Shown one piece after another: positions 25,397-32,171 of a stretch of DNA of 59,038 nt (position 1 is its first letter; every line of letters begins with the position of its first letter). The translations under genes and the position numbers were made by a program. Under the pieces are notes generated by a model that saw nothing but the letters and a program-made list of their open reading frames with translations, was not told the origin of the DNA and did not search any database. The DNA comes from Rubrivivax sp. (lineage in GTDB: Bacteria > Pseudomonadota > Gammaproteobacteria > Burkholderiales > Burkholderiaceae_C), in contig JAIXZR010000001.1 in NCBI GenBank assembly GCA_027489455.1, positions 1-59,038 on the forward strand, given 5' to 3'.

Positions 25397-27120
25397 CAGC
25401 GGTCCAGGTCCACGTCGGCTTCGCCAGCCAGGCGGGCGTTGAAGCTGGCGTAGGCCAGGGCCTGCGTAGCGGCTTGCGCGTCCATCAGCCGCACCAGTTC
25501 CGGCACCCGCGCGGCGAAGGCCTGGAGGCTTTCACCCTGCGCAACAGCCTTTTCCATCTCGGCCAGCAGCGGCTGCACCAGCGGGCCCAGCATGGCCTGC
25601 CATTCCCCGGCCAGTTCGGCCGTCAGCTCGTCCACCAGGTCGGGCTTGGGTTCGGGCTGCATTGCTGCGGCCAGCGCTGCAGCCAGGGCAGCATTGGGCG
25701 AAGGCCGCGTACCAGGCGCGGGGCGGCTTGCGCCTGGCGCAGCACCGGGCAGCCCGGGCGTACCCGCAGGCGGCGGCTCTGGCGCCTGCAGCGTCTCTTC
25801 GCCGTCTTCGGCCATTGGAATGCGCAGCTTGTCGTGCACCCACTTCACGCTGATCTTCAGGCCGGCCTTGGCCAGCTTGGGCAGCTGGTCGGCGTAGACC
25901 TCGATGTCCTCGGCCTCGCCGGTGTCGATGACCAGGCGCGGTAGGCGCCGCATGTTCACGCCGGCAACGTTCAGCGCGCAGAGCGGGCCGATGACCTGGC
26001 GCGTGAAGCTCTCTTCGTACAGCCTGGCGTCGGCCGCCCGGATGTCCATCCGCACCTGCTCGTGCACCTTGCCCAGGGCGTGGCTGCCCTTGCTGCCTTC
26101 GCTGGCGCTGAGCGTCTGACCCAGGATGGCCTTGCTTTCAGCCGCGTCCATGCGGTCCCACATGGCCGTGAACGGGTCGACGGTGCCACGGGCGAACTCC
26201 ATGAAGTCCAGTGCCATGCCCTGGGGCATGATCGCCGCGGCGTTGTGCCCCAGGCTGGTGACCGCTTCCAGCAGCGTCAGCTTGTCGCCGTCGCTGCTGC
26301 CGCTGGGGTAGCGGCCGATGCGCGGCGGGATGCCGTAGATCTCCAGGAACTCAGCCAGGTCGCGAACGCTGTAGTTCTTGAACAGGTACGGCCAGGCCAG
26401 CACCCGCGTCAGGCTCATGCGCGACACGTAGCCTGCGCGAGCCGGGTGCACGTGCATTAGCCAGGCGTAGGGCCGCAGCTCCACCCCCGGCACTGGCGGC
26501 AGGTAGGCCCCCGGCAGCTGTTGACCAGAAGTCATCTCGGTGTTGCTGCGCAGTAGCAGCCGCCGGCGATCAGCGCTGACGGTGAACCACCTGTGCGGCT
26601 GCAAGGTGCAGTGCGGCACCCGCACGGCCTTGCCAGTGGCATCCATTTGCATTTGCCACTGCAGTTCGATGGGTGCGAAGCCGGGGAGCACAGCCGCTGT
26701 CATGGCGTTGATCAGCAGGTCCATCCCACCGGTTACGCCATTGGCGTCGGCGGTGAGCATGCCCACCCAGTCCCGCACGCGCTCGGTCAGCGCCTCTTCT
26801 TCGGCCGTCGCCTTGTCAGGCTCTTCGATGCTCCAGCCCAGCGCGGTGATCGCACCGCGGCGTTTGCCCAGCTCGGCGTAGAGGTGTGCGTCGCGCTCCT
26901 CCATGTCCTCGGCCAGGTCAAGCTGGTCCAGCAAGTCGCCACGCTCGGCGCGCTGCATGATGCTGGCCAGCCTGGCCGGGGTCAGGCCGCGGGCGGGATG
27001 CTTTTCCCATTCGAGGCGGATGGCGCCGACCTGTGCAGACTGCGGTTCTTCCAGGCTGCGCAACGTAGCCCGCAGCTCCATCGGCCTACCGTCCGGCCCC
27101 AGGATCGTGCTGGTCGCCAT
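25396..27120 (-). CDS. portal protein, Mu gp29-like (DUF935)
   Basis: A 574-residue protein. It contains MEERDAHLYAELGKRRGAIT, PGFAPIELQWQMQ, LMHVHPARAGYVSRMSLTRV, FLEIYGIPPRIGRYPSGSSD and AILGQTLSASEGSKGSHALG, all typical of the DUF935 portal family. It forms the dodecameric portal at the packaging vertex. A Pro/Ala-rich segment (about residues 440-490) separates the core from the C-terminal helical part. ATG 27120 is used; a GTG one codon earlier overlaps the previous stop. Confidence 0.9.
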   Translation of the reverse strand: MATSTILGPDGRPMELRATLRSLEEPQSAQVGAIRLEWEKHPARGLTPARLASIMQRAERGDLLDQLDLAEDMEERDAHLYAELGKRRGAITALGWSIEEPDKATAEEEALTERVRDWVGMLTADANGVTGGMDLLINAMTAAVLPGFAPIELQWQMQMDATGKAVRVPHCTLQPHRWFTVSADRRRLLLRSNTEMTSGQQLPGAYLPPVPGVELRPYAWLMHVHPARAGYVSRMSLTRVLAWPYLFKNYSVRDLAEFLEIYGIPPRIGRYPSGSSDGDKLTLLEAVTSLGHNAAAIMPQGMALDFMEFARGTVDPFTAMWDRMDAAESKAILGQTLSASEGSKGSHALGKVHEQVRMDIRAADARLYEESFTRQVIGPLCALNVAGVNMRRLPRLVIDTGEAEDIEVYADQLPKLAKAGLKISVKWVHDKLRIPMAEDGEETLQAPEPPPAGTPGLPGAAPGASRPAPGTRPSPNAALAAALAAAMQPEPKPDLVDELTAELAGEWQAMLGPLVQPLLAEMEKAVAQGESLQAFAARVPELVRLMDAQAATQALAYASFNARLAGEADVDLDR

Positions 27121-27605
27121 CACGCAGCCCCCAGCACGAGCCTGGCTTCAAGCCAGGCATCCCGCCGCGCGTGCGCCACCTCGCGCAGCAGCCGCACTCC
27201 GATGCGGCGCTGGCGATCGGCCAACGTCAGCCCTCCAGCCATCATGGCCGCTGCCGCCAGCTCGCTGCAGTACCAGGCCCGGCTGCTGCTCCAGTCGCGC
27301 CACATCACGAACCCCACCAGGGCTGTCCAGTCGTAGGGCTTGTAAAGCTGATCCTGCAGGAACGCGTGGCCAGCGGCTTCGTCTGGCAGCGGCACCGTGA
27401 TGCGCTGCACCAGCTCGTACCTCGCGTGCCAATCGGCAGGATGCCAGGCGCGCACGCCGCCGTGCTTCAGGCTGGTGTCGATGATGGCTTCGCCCTCGCC
27501 CTGGTGGTCAGGCACGCTGATGCCCACATGCGAAGCCAGTCCGCCTTCAAAGGCGCTGATGGCCAGGCCAGCCAGCGTGCGGCTGCGAACGAAGTGCAGT
27601 TCCAT
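27120..27605 (-). CDS. permuted papain-like (YiiX/NlpC-P60 superfamily) enzyme in the DGR region
   Basis: A 161-residue protein starting MELHFVRSRTLAGLAI at ATG 27605. The probable catalytic His is H26 (LASHVGISV) and the Cys is C113 (AWYCSELAAAAM), the order seen in permuted papain-fold proteins of the YiiX/YaeF type. Members act on peptides, amides or lipids. In a phage virion context it could cut cell-wall peptides. It sits between the DGR-linked DUF4376 gene and the portal gene, an unusual place for such an enzyme. The 17 extra residues upstream lack support. Confidence 0.68.
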   Translation of the reverse strand: MELHFVRSRTLAGLAISAFEGGLASHVGISVPDHQGEGEAIIDTSLKHGGVRAWHPADWHARYELVQRITVPLPDEAAGHAFLQDQLYKPYDWTALVGFVMWRDWSSSRAWYCSELAAAAMMAGGLTLADRQRRIGVRLLREVAHARRDAWLEARLVLGAA

Positions 27606-27606
27606 G

Positions 27607-28341
27607 TCACACCCCCGGGGCTGCTGCAGGCCAGGCGATGTCCGCCACGCTGGCATAGGCGTTCGGGTTGGCCGCCAAGGTCGCCCTGGCCACCTCGCCG
27701 GCGTAGTGCAGCGAAGCCTGCTGCAGCTCGGCCGCCGGCATGATCTGCAGCGCGATCGCCGGCGTCATCGGCACGAACTGGTTGCCCATCGTCTTCCACA
27801 CCATCGGCTGACCAGGGGCAGCAGGGTTCGGAAACGGCGCGTCCATGTTGCCGCCGGCAGCCTGCACTTCCTTGGCGCGCGTGTACAGGCGCGCATGCTG
27901 GTCGCGGCTTACGGTATCGCTGTGGTACCAGTGGCCGCCCACGAAGTAGCCGCCCGCCTCGATGCGGCGGTCGCGCTCGGCCTTGATGTCGGCCCACGTC
28001 ACCGGCGGTCCCAGCACCAGCCCCAGCGCAGCCAGTTCTCCGTCCAGCCAGGCCTGAACTGCGGCAGCAGCCTCACCAGCCTGAAGGCGTTCGCTGGCCA
28101 GGCGCTGCACGTGCACTGCGCGAGGGCTGTGCTGCAGCAGCTGGGCCAGCAGCTGTGGCGTCAGGCGTACCGCCGTGGCGGTGATGCCTGCGGGCTGCGT
28201 GCTGGTCAGCACCGCGCCAGCGGGAATGGACACGTAGGCAAGCCCGTCAATCTCTGCGAGCCAGGTGCCGCCTTCAGGCAACAGCAGCTGGTGCGTGGTC
28301 CACGCGTCGGTGACCGGGCGGTAGGCAAGTACTGAGCGCAT
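27607..28341 (-). CDS. DUF4376-type protein encoded beside the DGR reverse transcriptase
   Basis: A 244-residue protein. The N-terminal 100 residues are beta-rich (WLAEIDGLAYVSIPAGAVL). The DUF4376 region is TWADIKAERDRRIEAGGYFV, GHWYHSDTVSRDQHARLY, then a helical end with FVPMTPAIALQIMPAAELQQ. The ATG lies inside the end of the RT gene (68-bp overlap, different frame), so expression is tied to the DGR cassette. The domain is shared with the last tail gene (7777-8334). A fibre- or adaptor-related role is inferred. Confidence 0.68.
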   Translation of the reverse strand: MRSVLAYRPVTDAWTTHQLLLPEGGTWLAEIDGLAYVSIPAGAVLTSTQPAGITATAVRLTPQLLAQLLQHSPRAVHVQRLASERLQAGEAAAAVQAWLDGELAALGLVLGPPVTWADIKAERDRRIEAGGYFVGGHWYHSDTVSRDQHARLYTRAKEVQAAGGNMDAPFPNPAAPGQPMVWKTMGNQFVPMTPAIALQIMPAAELQQASLHYAGEVARATLAANPNAYASVADIAWPAAAPGV

Positions 28342-29302
28342 GCCAGTGCTCCTTGAGGTGGTTGATCAGATGGGAATGCGATGCCGACTTGCGGGCATGG
28401 CCCAGGCTGGACATCACCGCCTGCGCGTCACCGCGGCGCACGGCCTTGCGGAAGTTGGCCAGCGCGTGCCGGCGAACGAAGCGGCGCGTGGCCCAGGTGC
28501 GATAGCCGGCGAAGTTCACGCCGCGGCTGGTGGGCGCGATCGTGGCCTTGCTCAGCTGCAGGTGCAGCTCGTGCCGCAGGAAGCGCTCGATCTCGGCCTT
28601 GGCCGCGAATGCGTCGGGCCGGGGCAGATCGAGCAGCACCAGGTCATCGACGTAGCGGCAGTAGCGGCGCACCTGCAGCTCGCGCTTGATGAAGTGGTCC
28701 ACGGGGTTCAGGTAGACCAGCGCGAACAACTGGCTGAGCAGGTTGCCGATCGGCAGGCCCACCGGGTCCGGCATCTCGGTGAACCGCATCATCAGCGTCA
28801 GCAGCCGCTGGTCCTTTATCTTGCGGGCCAGCAGCTGCTGCAGGACGGCGCGGTCGATCGAGTAGTAGAAGCGCCGCACGTCCAGGTGCACGGTGTAGCT
28901 GCACGGCGCGCTGTGGGCTAGGGCGTGCTGCACATAGTCTGCGGCCGCATGAGTGCCCAGGCCGGGCCTGCAGGCAAAGCTCTGGTCGATGAACGTGCGA
29001 TCAAAGATCGGCCGCACGACGCCATAGATGGCGTGCTGCACCACGCGGTCGCGGAAGCTGGGCGCGCTGATGAGCCGGGGTTTGGGCTCATAGACCATAA
29101 AGGACCGGTACGGCTCGGGCTGGTAGCTGCCATCCGCCAGGGTGCGGCGCAGCGTTTCCAGGTTGGTGCCCAGCGCCCGTTCGAACTGGTGGCAGGCGTG
29201 CCGGGCGCGCTTGCCGCGCCGGGCGTCCAAGTAGGCCTGGTACAGCGCGTCCTCGCTGGTGGCCAGCGCGTAGAGGTTGCCGTGGCGCTTCACTGTGGCC
29301 AC
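28274..29302 (-). CDS. DGR reverse transcriptase
   Basis: A 342-residue group II-intron-like reverse transcriptase of the diversity-generating retroelement class. Motifs: YVEPKPR-like KPRLISAPSFRDRVVQHAI (RT2), first catalytic Asp D141 in HLDVRRFYYSID, the DGR-type block GLPIGNLLSQLFALVYLN at 182-199, and the active site YVDD at 217-220. It copies the template-repeat RNA with frequent errors at A. It starts at GTG 29302, 136 bp after the template repeat; an in-frame GTG three codons later is an alternative. No maturase or endonuclease domain is present, as expected. Confidence 0.95.
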   Translation of the reverse strand: MATVKRHGNLYALATSEDALYQAYLDARRGKRARHACHQFERALGTNLETLRRTLADGSYQPEPYRSFMVYEPKPRLISAPSFRDRVVQHAIYGVVRPIFDRTFIDQSFACRPGLGTHAAADYVQHALAHSAPCSYTVHLDVRRFYYSIDRAVLQQLLARKIKDQRLLTLMMRFTEMPDPVGLPIGNLLSQLFALVYLNPVDHFIKRELQVRRYCRYVDDLVLLDLPRPDAFAAKAEIERFLRHELHLQLSKATIAPTSRGVNFAGYRTWATRRFVRRHALANFRKAVRRGDAQAVMSSLGHARKSASHSHLINHLKEHWHALSTCLPPGHRRVDHAPAAVA

Positions 29303-29438
29303 CCTTCAGAACCGCTGGCTGTCGCCACCGAACGAGCAGCAGCTACTGGGAAGCGGCGGGCACCACGATTTCGCCCAAGGCAGGAAGGCATCTCCCTCTG
29401 CGCCACCGTCGCCACGATCGGGCGTGCGAGGCAGTGCG
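29303..29438 (-). ncRNA. spacer between TR and RT, probable part of the TR RNA
   Basis: These 136 bp have no coding gene. In studied DGRs the RNA primed for mutagenic cDNA synthesis includes the stretch between TR and RT, and this region sits there. No fold was computed. Confidence 0.4.
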
Positions 29439-29555
29439 GAGTCGGCCCGGAAGCCCACGTTGTCGTTGGAGTTCGACCGCGCGTTGTTCCAGTTGACCGC
29501 CCAGACGCCGGCCGTGGACCCGTTGTTCCAGTTGCCACCGGCGATCGGGCACAGC
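29439..29555 (-). repeat. DGR template repeat (TR), 117 bp
   Basis: It starts 3 nt after the avd stop and matches the variable repeat at 30062-30178 with no gaps. Read leftward it has 22 A residues and nine AAC codons (…GGC AAC TGG AAC AAC GGG…). AAC codons are the DGR hallmark, since changes at the two A positions reach many amino acids without stops. All 14 differences from the variable repeat are at these A residues. Identity ends sharply at both borders. Confidence 0.95.
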
Positions 29556-29558
29556 ATC

Positions 29559-30005
29559 TCAAGATGCCTCCCTCACTGCAGTGGTCTGCAGCTGTTCTTT
29601 TTCCGATCTGATCCAGCCGCCGATCATGCGGCCCAGCTCGTCGACCAGGCGCGAGATTGCCAGGTAGCGCCTGGCACCTGTGGCTTCAGGGCTTTGCCGA
29701 GCCGGACGTTCGCCTTCCCTCGCGTCCCGGGCGCCGGCGCTGAACTCGAAGTAGCCCAGCTCATTGGCCAGCGCCAGCAGCATGCGCAGCTGCTCGTGGC
29801 GAACGTCCAGCTGCGTGAGCGTGGTCTTCTTGTGATACCGCTTCTGGCATTCCACGATGAGCGCGAAGACGTCATAGGCCGCCTGCCGGATGGCCTGGGC
29901 CAGACCGTACTTCTCGCTCTTGGGGAAGTGGTTCAAATGGACGTTCATGAGCTTGGCGAACTCGTAGAACTTCACGTTGAGCTGGGCTTCGGAGTGCAGG
30001 CTCAT
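29559..30005 (-). CDS. avd: DGR accessory variability determinant (Avd)
   Basis: A 148-residue helical, basic protein: LNVKFYEFAKLMNVHLNHFP, KSEKYGLAQAIRQAAYDVFA, LIVECQKRYHKKTTLTQLDV, EQLRMLLALANELGYFEF, then YLAISRLVDELGRMIGGWI. Length and the pattern of four amphipathic helices match the Avd/S23-like four-helix-bundle family, which binds the RT and TR RNA and is required for mutagenic retrohoming. It lies between the variable gene and TR in the same orientation. A loop of about 20 residues (AREGERPARQSPEATGA) is longer than usual. Confidence 0.88.
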   Translation of the reverse strand: MSLHSEAQLNVKFYEFAKLMNVHLNHFPKSEKYGLAQAIRQAAYDVFALIVECQKRYHKKTTLTQLDVRHEQLRMLLALANELGYFEFSAGARDAREGERPARQSPEATGARRYLAISRLVDELGRMIGGWIRSEKEQLQTTAVREAS

Positions 30006-30018
30006 GGTCGCGTGGGTG

Positions 30019-30045
30019 AAAAAGGCCTTCGCTGCCGCTCAGGCC
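30019..30045 (-). terminator. hairpin plus U-run just after the variable gene
   Basis: GGCCT (leftward, 30045-30041) pairs with AGGCC (30028-30024), followed by five U (30023-30019). The stem is short (5 bp, 12-nt loop). It may act as a weak terminator. In the Bordetella phage DGR a cruciform close behind the variable repeat stimulates retrohoming, and this one begins 17 bp behind the VR, so that alternative is open. Confidence 0.4.
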
Positions 30046-30051
30046 ACGAAG

Positions 30052-31599
30052 TCACAAATACGAGGCGGCCCGGAAGCCCACGGGGTCGTGGGAGTACGAC
30101 CGCGCGCTGCCCCAGGCGACCGCCCAGACGCCGGCCGCGGACCCGGTGTTCCAGTCGCCACCGGCGAGCGGGCACAGCTCGTTCACGATGTGGCTGTAGT
30201 GAAAGTCCTGGCCGAACGCGCTGATGCCGGAACTCGAAAGGGACGCACTTGACGCGACGATGCCGAGGTTGGCGCGCATCCAGTCGCTGCCGGCCACAGC
30301 ACCCGAGAGCACCTGGTTGGCGGCATTGCCGTACCGAAGGTCGAAGCCGCCGCCTTGAATGGACTGATATGGCACCGCTTGGCTGTGTGCGGCGACACCC
30401 GTCGCACCCCAGGCGTCTGTGGCCAGGCTGTTGCCGCCGGTCAGCAAGGCCACGTCATAGTCGGTGCGCACGGCATGGAAGGCGCCCAGCCGAGCATTGC
30501 CGCCGTTGGTGTAGGCACCCCAGCCGGTGGTGTCCACGCCGATGCTGACCCGGTTGGCATCGACCACCGTGTACTGGTACAGCCTGTCGTTGCCCTGCGT
30601 CGCCCCAGCCACGCTTTGCAGCTGTAGCCAGTTGCCCGTGCTACCGCCATGCCCGTTGATCGTCAGCACGCCCGGGTTGGCATTGGTCAGCCCCGTCACC
30701 GACCGATCGACCGCGACGCAGGTGACGCCAGGGCTCACCTCCCACATGCAGCCATTCAGGTCGGCGATGCCGTTGTCCTGGCCGTTGTGGGTGGTCTTGG
30801 CGAACGGCACGCCGCTGCCGGTCCTGCTGCAGCTTTGGAAGCCATCGCCCAGGAAGCTGATGGCGTTGTCGTTGCTGTCGCCCAGTGCGTTGTTGTTGCA
30901 ACCCTTGGGCCCGGCCAGGCCGGTGGCGCTGCCGTCCCACCAGGCGCAGGCAAAGGGGCTGGTGGCGGCCTGGGCCTGGGCGTTGGCCAGCATGGCCAGG
31001 GCCACGTGCATGTAGCGCATGGCCGGGAAGAAGCGCGCGCCGCGGGTCTTGGCTGCAGCGAAACAGCCGCCGAAGATGTTCTGAGGCGCGCCTGTCAAAG
31101 CGCTGATGGGGTTGTGCGCGCCGTTTGTAGATAGCGGGTTGCCCAGGCGGATGGATGAGGCGGTACCGGCGTTGTTGCTGCACAGGTACTTGTCGACGAA
31201 GAACCCGGGCTGCACGGCGCCGGCGTTCCAGAAAGCGCGCGGCAGCGCGTAGCCGGCGGCGTTGGCTGCGGCCGCGTCAGCGAAAGCACTGAAGGGCAGC
31301 ACGTCGATGCTGTTGAGCAGCCAGCGGGCGTGCGTAGGGTTGCGGGCGTCGCCGATGCGGTACCAGAAAGCCGGCACCCAGACCATGACGCTGCCATCAG
31401 TGAACTGGTAGTTGCCATACAGCGGCAAGGCGGTGAAGCCAGCTGGCAGGGCCGGGCAGATTCCGAGGCCGAAGTAGGGGCTGCCGGGGACGCCGATGTC
31501 GTTGATGCCGGCGGGTAGGTGGCCGTCGAATGCGGCGGCGGCCGCGGCAGCAATCTGCGAAGCCGGCGCAGCTCGGACCATGCGTGCATTCGTGCTCAT
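30052..31599 (-). CDS. DGR variable protein, C-type-lectin/FGE-sulfatase-like fold
   Basis: A 515-residue protein. The segment FFVDKYLCSN (about residues 144-153), GCMWEVSPG and the ending WxxxSARxxxxxxxVGFR fit the formylglycine-generating-enzyme/C-lectin fold used by DGR target proteins. Residues 475-513 are encoded by the variable repeat; 11 residues there differ from the template-encoded sequence (478, 482, 485, 488, 495, 497, 498, 502, 504, 506, 512). The N-terminus is helical and then beta-rich. The ATG overlaps the stop of a 138-residue partner gene. It probably displays receptor-binding diversity on the virion. Confidence 0.9.
   Translation of the reverse strand: MSTNARMVRAAPASQIAAAAAAAFDGHLPAGINDIGVPGSPYFGLGICPALPAGFTALPLYGNYQFTDGSVMVWVPAFWYRIGDARNPTHARWLLNSIDVLPFSAFADAAAANAAGYALPRAFWNAGAVQPGFFVDKYLCSNNAGTASSIRLGNPLSTNGAHNPISALTGAPQNIFGGCFAAAKTRGARFFPAMRYMHVALAMLANAQAQAATSPFACAWWDGSATGLAGPKGCNNNALGDSNDNAISFLGDGFQSCSRTGSGVPFAKTTHNGQDNGIADLNGCMWEVSPGVTCVAVDRSVTGLTNANPGVLTINGHGGSTGNWLQLQSVAGATQGNDRLYQYTVVDANRVSIGVDTTGWGAYTNGGNARLGAFHAVRTDYDVALLTGGNSLATDAWGATGVAAHSQAVPYQSIQGGGFDLRYGNAANQVLSGAVAGSDWMRANLGIVASSASLSSSGISAFGQDFHYSHIVNELCPLAGGDWNTGSAAGVWAVAWGSARSYSHDPVGFRAASYL
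30062..30178 (-). repeat. DGR variable repeat (VR), 117 bp
   Basis: Lies at the 3' end of the variable gene and aligns without gaps to the TR (29439-29555): 103 of 117 identical, 14 substitutions, every one at a template A (A to C, G or T). Two non-mutated GC-rich blocks remain, including the 3' part GTGGGCTTCCGGGCCG, likely the initiation site for mutagenic homing. Confidence 0.95.
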
Positions 31600-32012
31600 G
31601 CCCAGGCCTCCCCGCTGACGATGACGCTGGCAGTCGCGCCGTCAAAACGGGCCAGCTGCAGGTCGCTGGCATTGGTCACCGCGAATCGATCAGCACCTCC
31701 GGCGGGGACGCACACCACGGCCCCGCCTGCCCCGCGGCGCACCGCAACATCGACGGCGCCCGGCCTGGTGTTCTTGATCTCGACCGTCTTCACGTTCGCA
31801 GCATCCAGGCTCACGTAAGCTGCGGCGATGGACTTCTGCCAGAAGGTGCCGGGCACCACAGCGGCAGCGCCACCTGGCGCCTGCCCGGCGCCGTAGGGCA
31901 GGCCAGTGGCCGGGTCCAGCAGCGCCACGGTGGGGATGCGGGCGATCACGCCGTCTCCGGCGTCGATCTCGACATAGTCGCCAGCGGCGCTGACGCGGGT
32001 GGTGATGGGCAT
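31596..32012 (-). CDS. small structural-type protein paired with the DGR variable protein
   Basis: A 138-residue protein starting MPITTRVSAAGDYVEIDAGD at ATG 32012, with GGAG upstream. It is beta-rich (VIARIPTVALLDPATGLPYG, VKTVEIKNTRPGAVDVAV, ending SVIVSGEAWA). No named family is recognised. Its stop overlaps the ATG of the variable protein (ATGA), and it is the first gene after late promoter S2. A partner, adaptor or virion anchor for the variable protein is a reasonable guess. Confidence 0.6.
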   Translation of the reverse strand: MPITTRVSAAGDYVEIDAGDGVIARIPTVALLDPATGLPYGAGQAPGGAAAVVPGTFWQKSIAAAYVSLDAANVKTVEIKNTRPGAVDVAVRRGAGGAVVCVPAGGADRFAVTNASDLQLARFDGATASVIVSGEAWA

Positions 32013-32029
32013 GTTGTGGGCTCCGGTTT

Positions 32030-32076
32030 CAGTGTCTGCGCGCGGCCCGCTTGGCGCACGCGAAAGCGCTTTGCGC
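32030..32076 (-). promoter_or_regulatory. late promoter element S2 (DGR and portal operon)
   Basis: AAAGCGCTTTGCGC dyad (32063-32076) and a CAGTGT box (32030-32035) at the same 47-bp geometry as S1 and S3. It lies in the 159-bp gap between the terminase stop and ATG 32012; here a normal GGAG site is present. It would drive the variable protein, avd, RT, DUF4376, papain-like and portal genes. Confidence 0.65.
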
Positions 32077-32171
32077 TGCGCTGGTAGCCGCACCGGCGCC
32101 CGCGCGGCACCAAGGCCGTTTTTGAACGTTTATGAACGGCAACGCAGTGCCGGGGAAGCCTGGCACTTGCA

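Larger units (their letters stand above)
28274..31599 (-). other. diversity-generating retroelement (DGR) cassette
   Basis: In transcription order: variable protein gene (31599-30052) ending in the variable repeat, Avd accessory gene (30005-29559), template repeat (29555-29439), reverse transcriptase (29302-28274). This is the canonical DGR set. The template and variable repeats are both 117 bp; the 14 mismatches are all at template A. All parts lie on one strand downstream of late promoter S2, so diversification may be tied to lytic growth. Confidence 0.95.

Noticed and set aside
28274-29302. Group II intron or retron as source of the RT
   Set aside because: No maturase or endonuclease domain, no intron ends, no msr/msd; TR/VR, Avd and the GLPIGNLLSQ motif identify a DGR.
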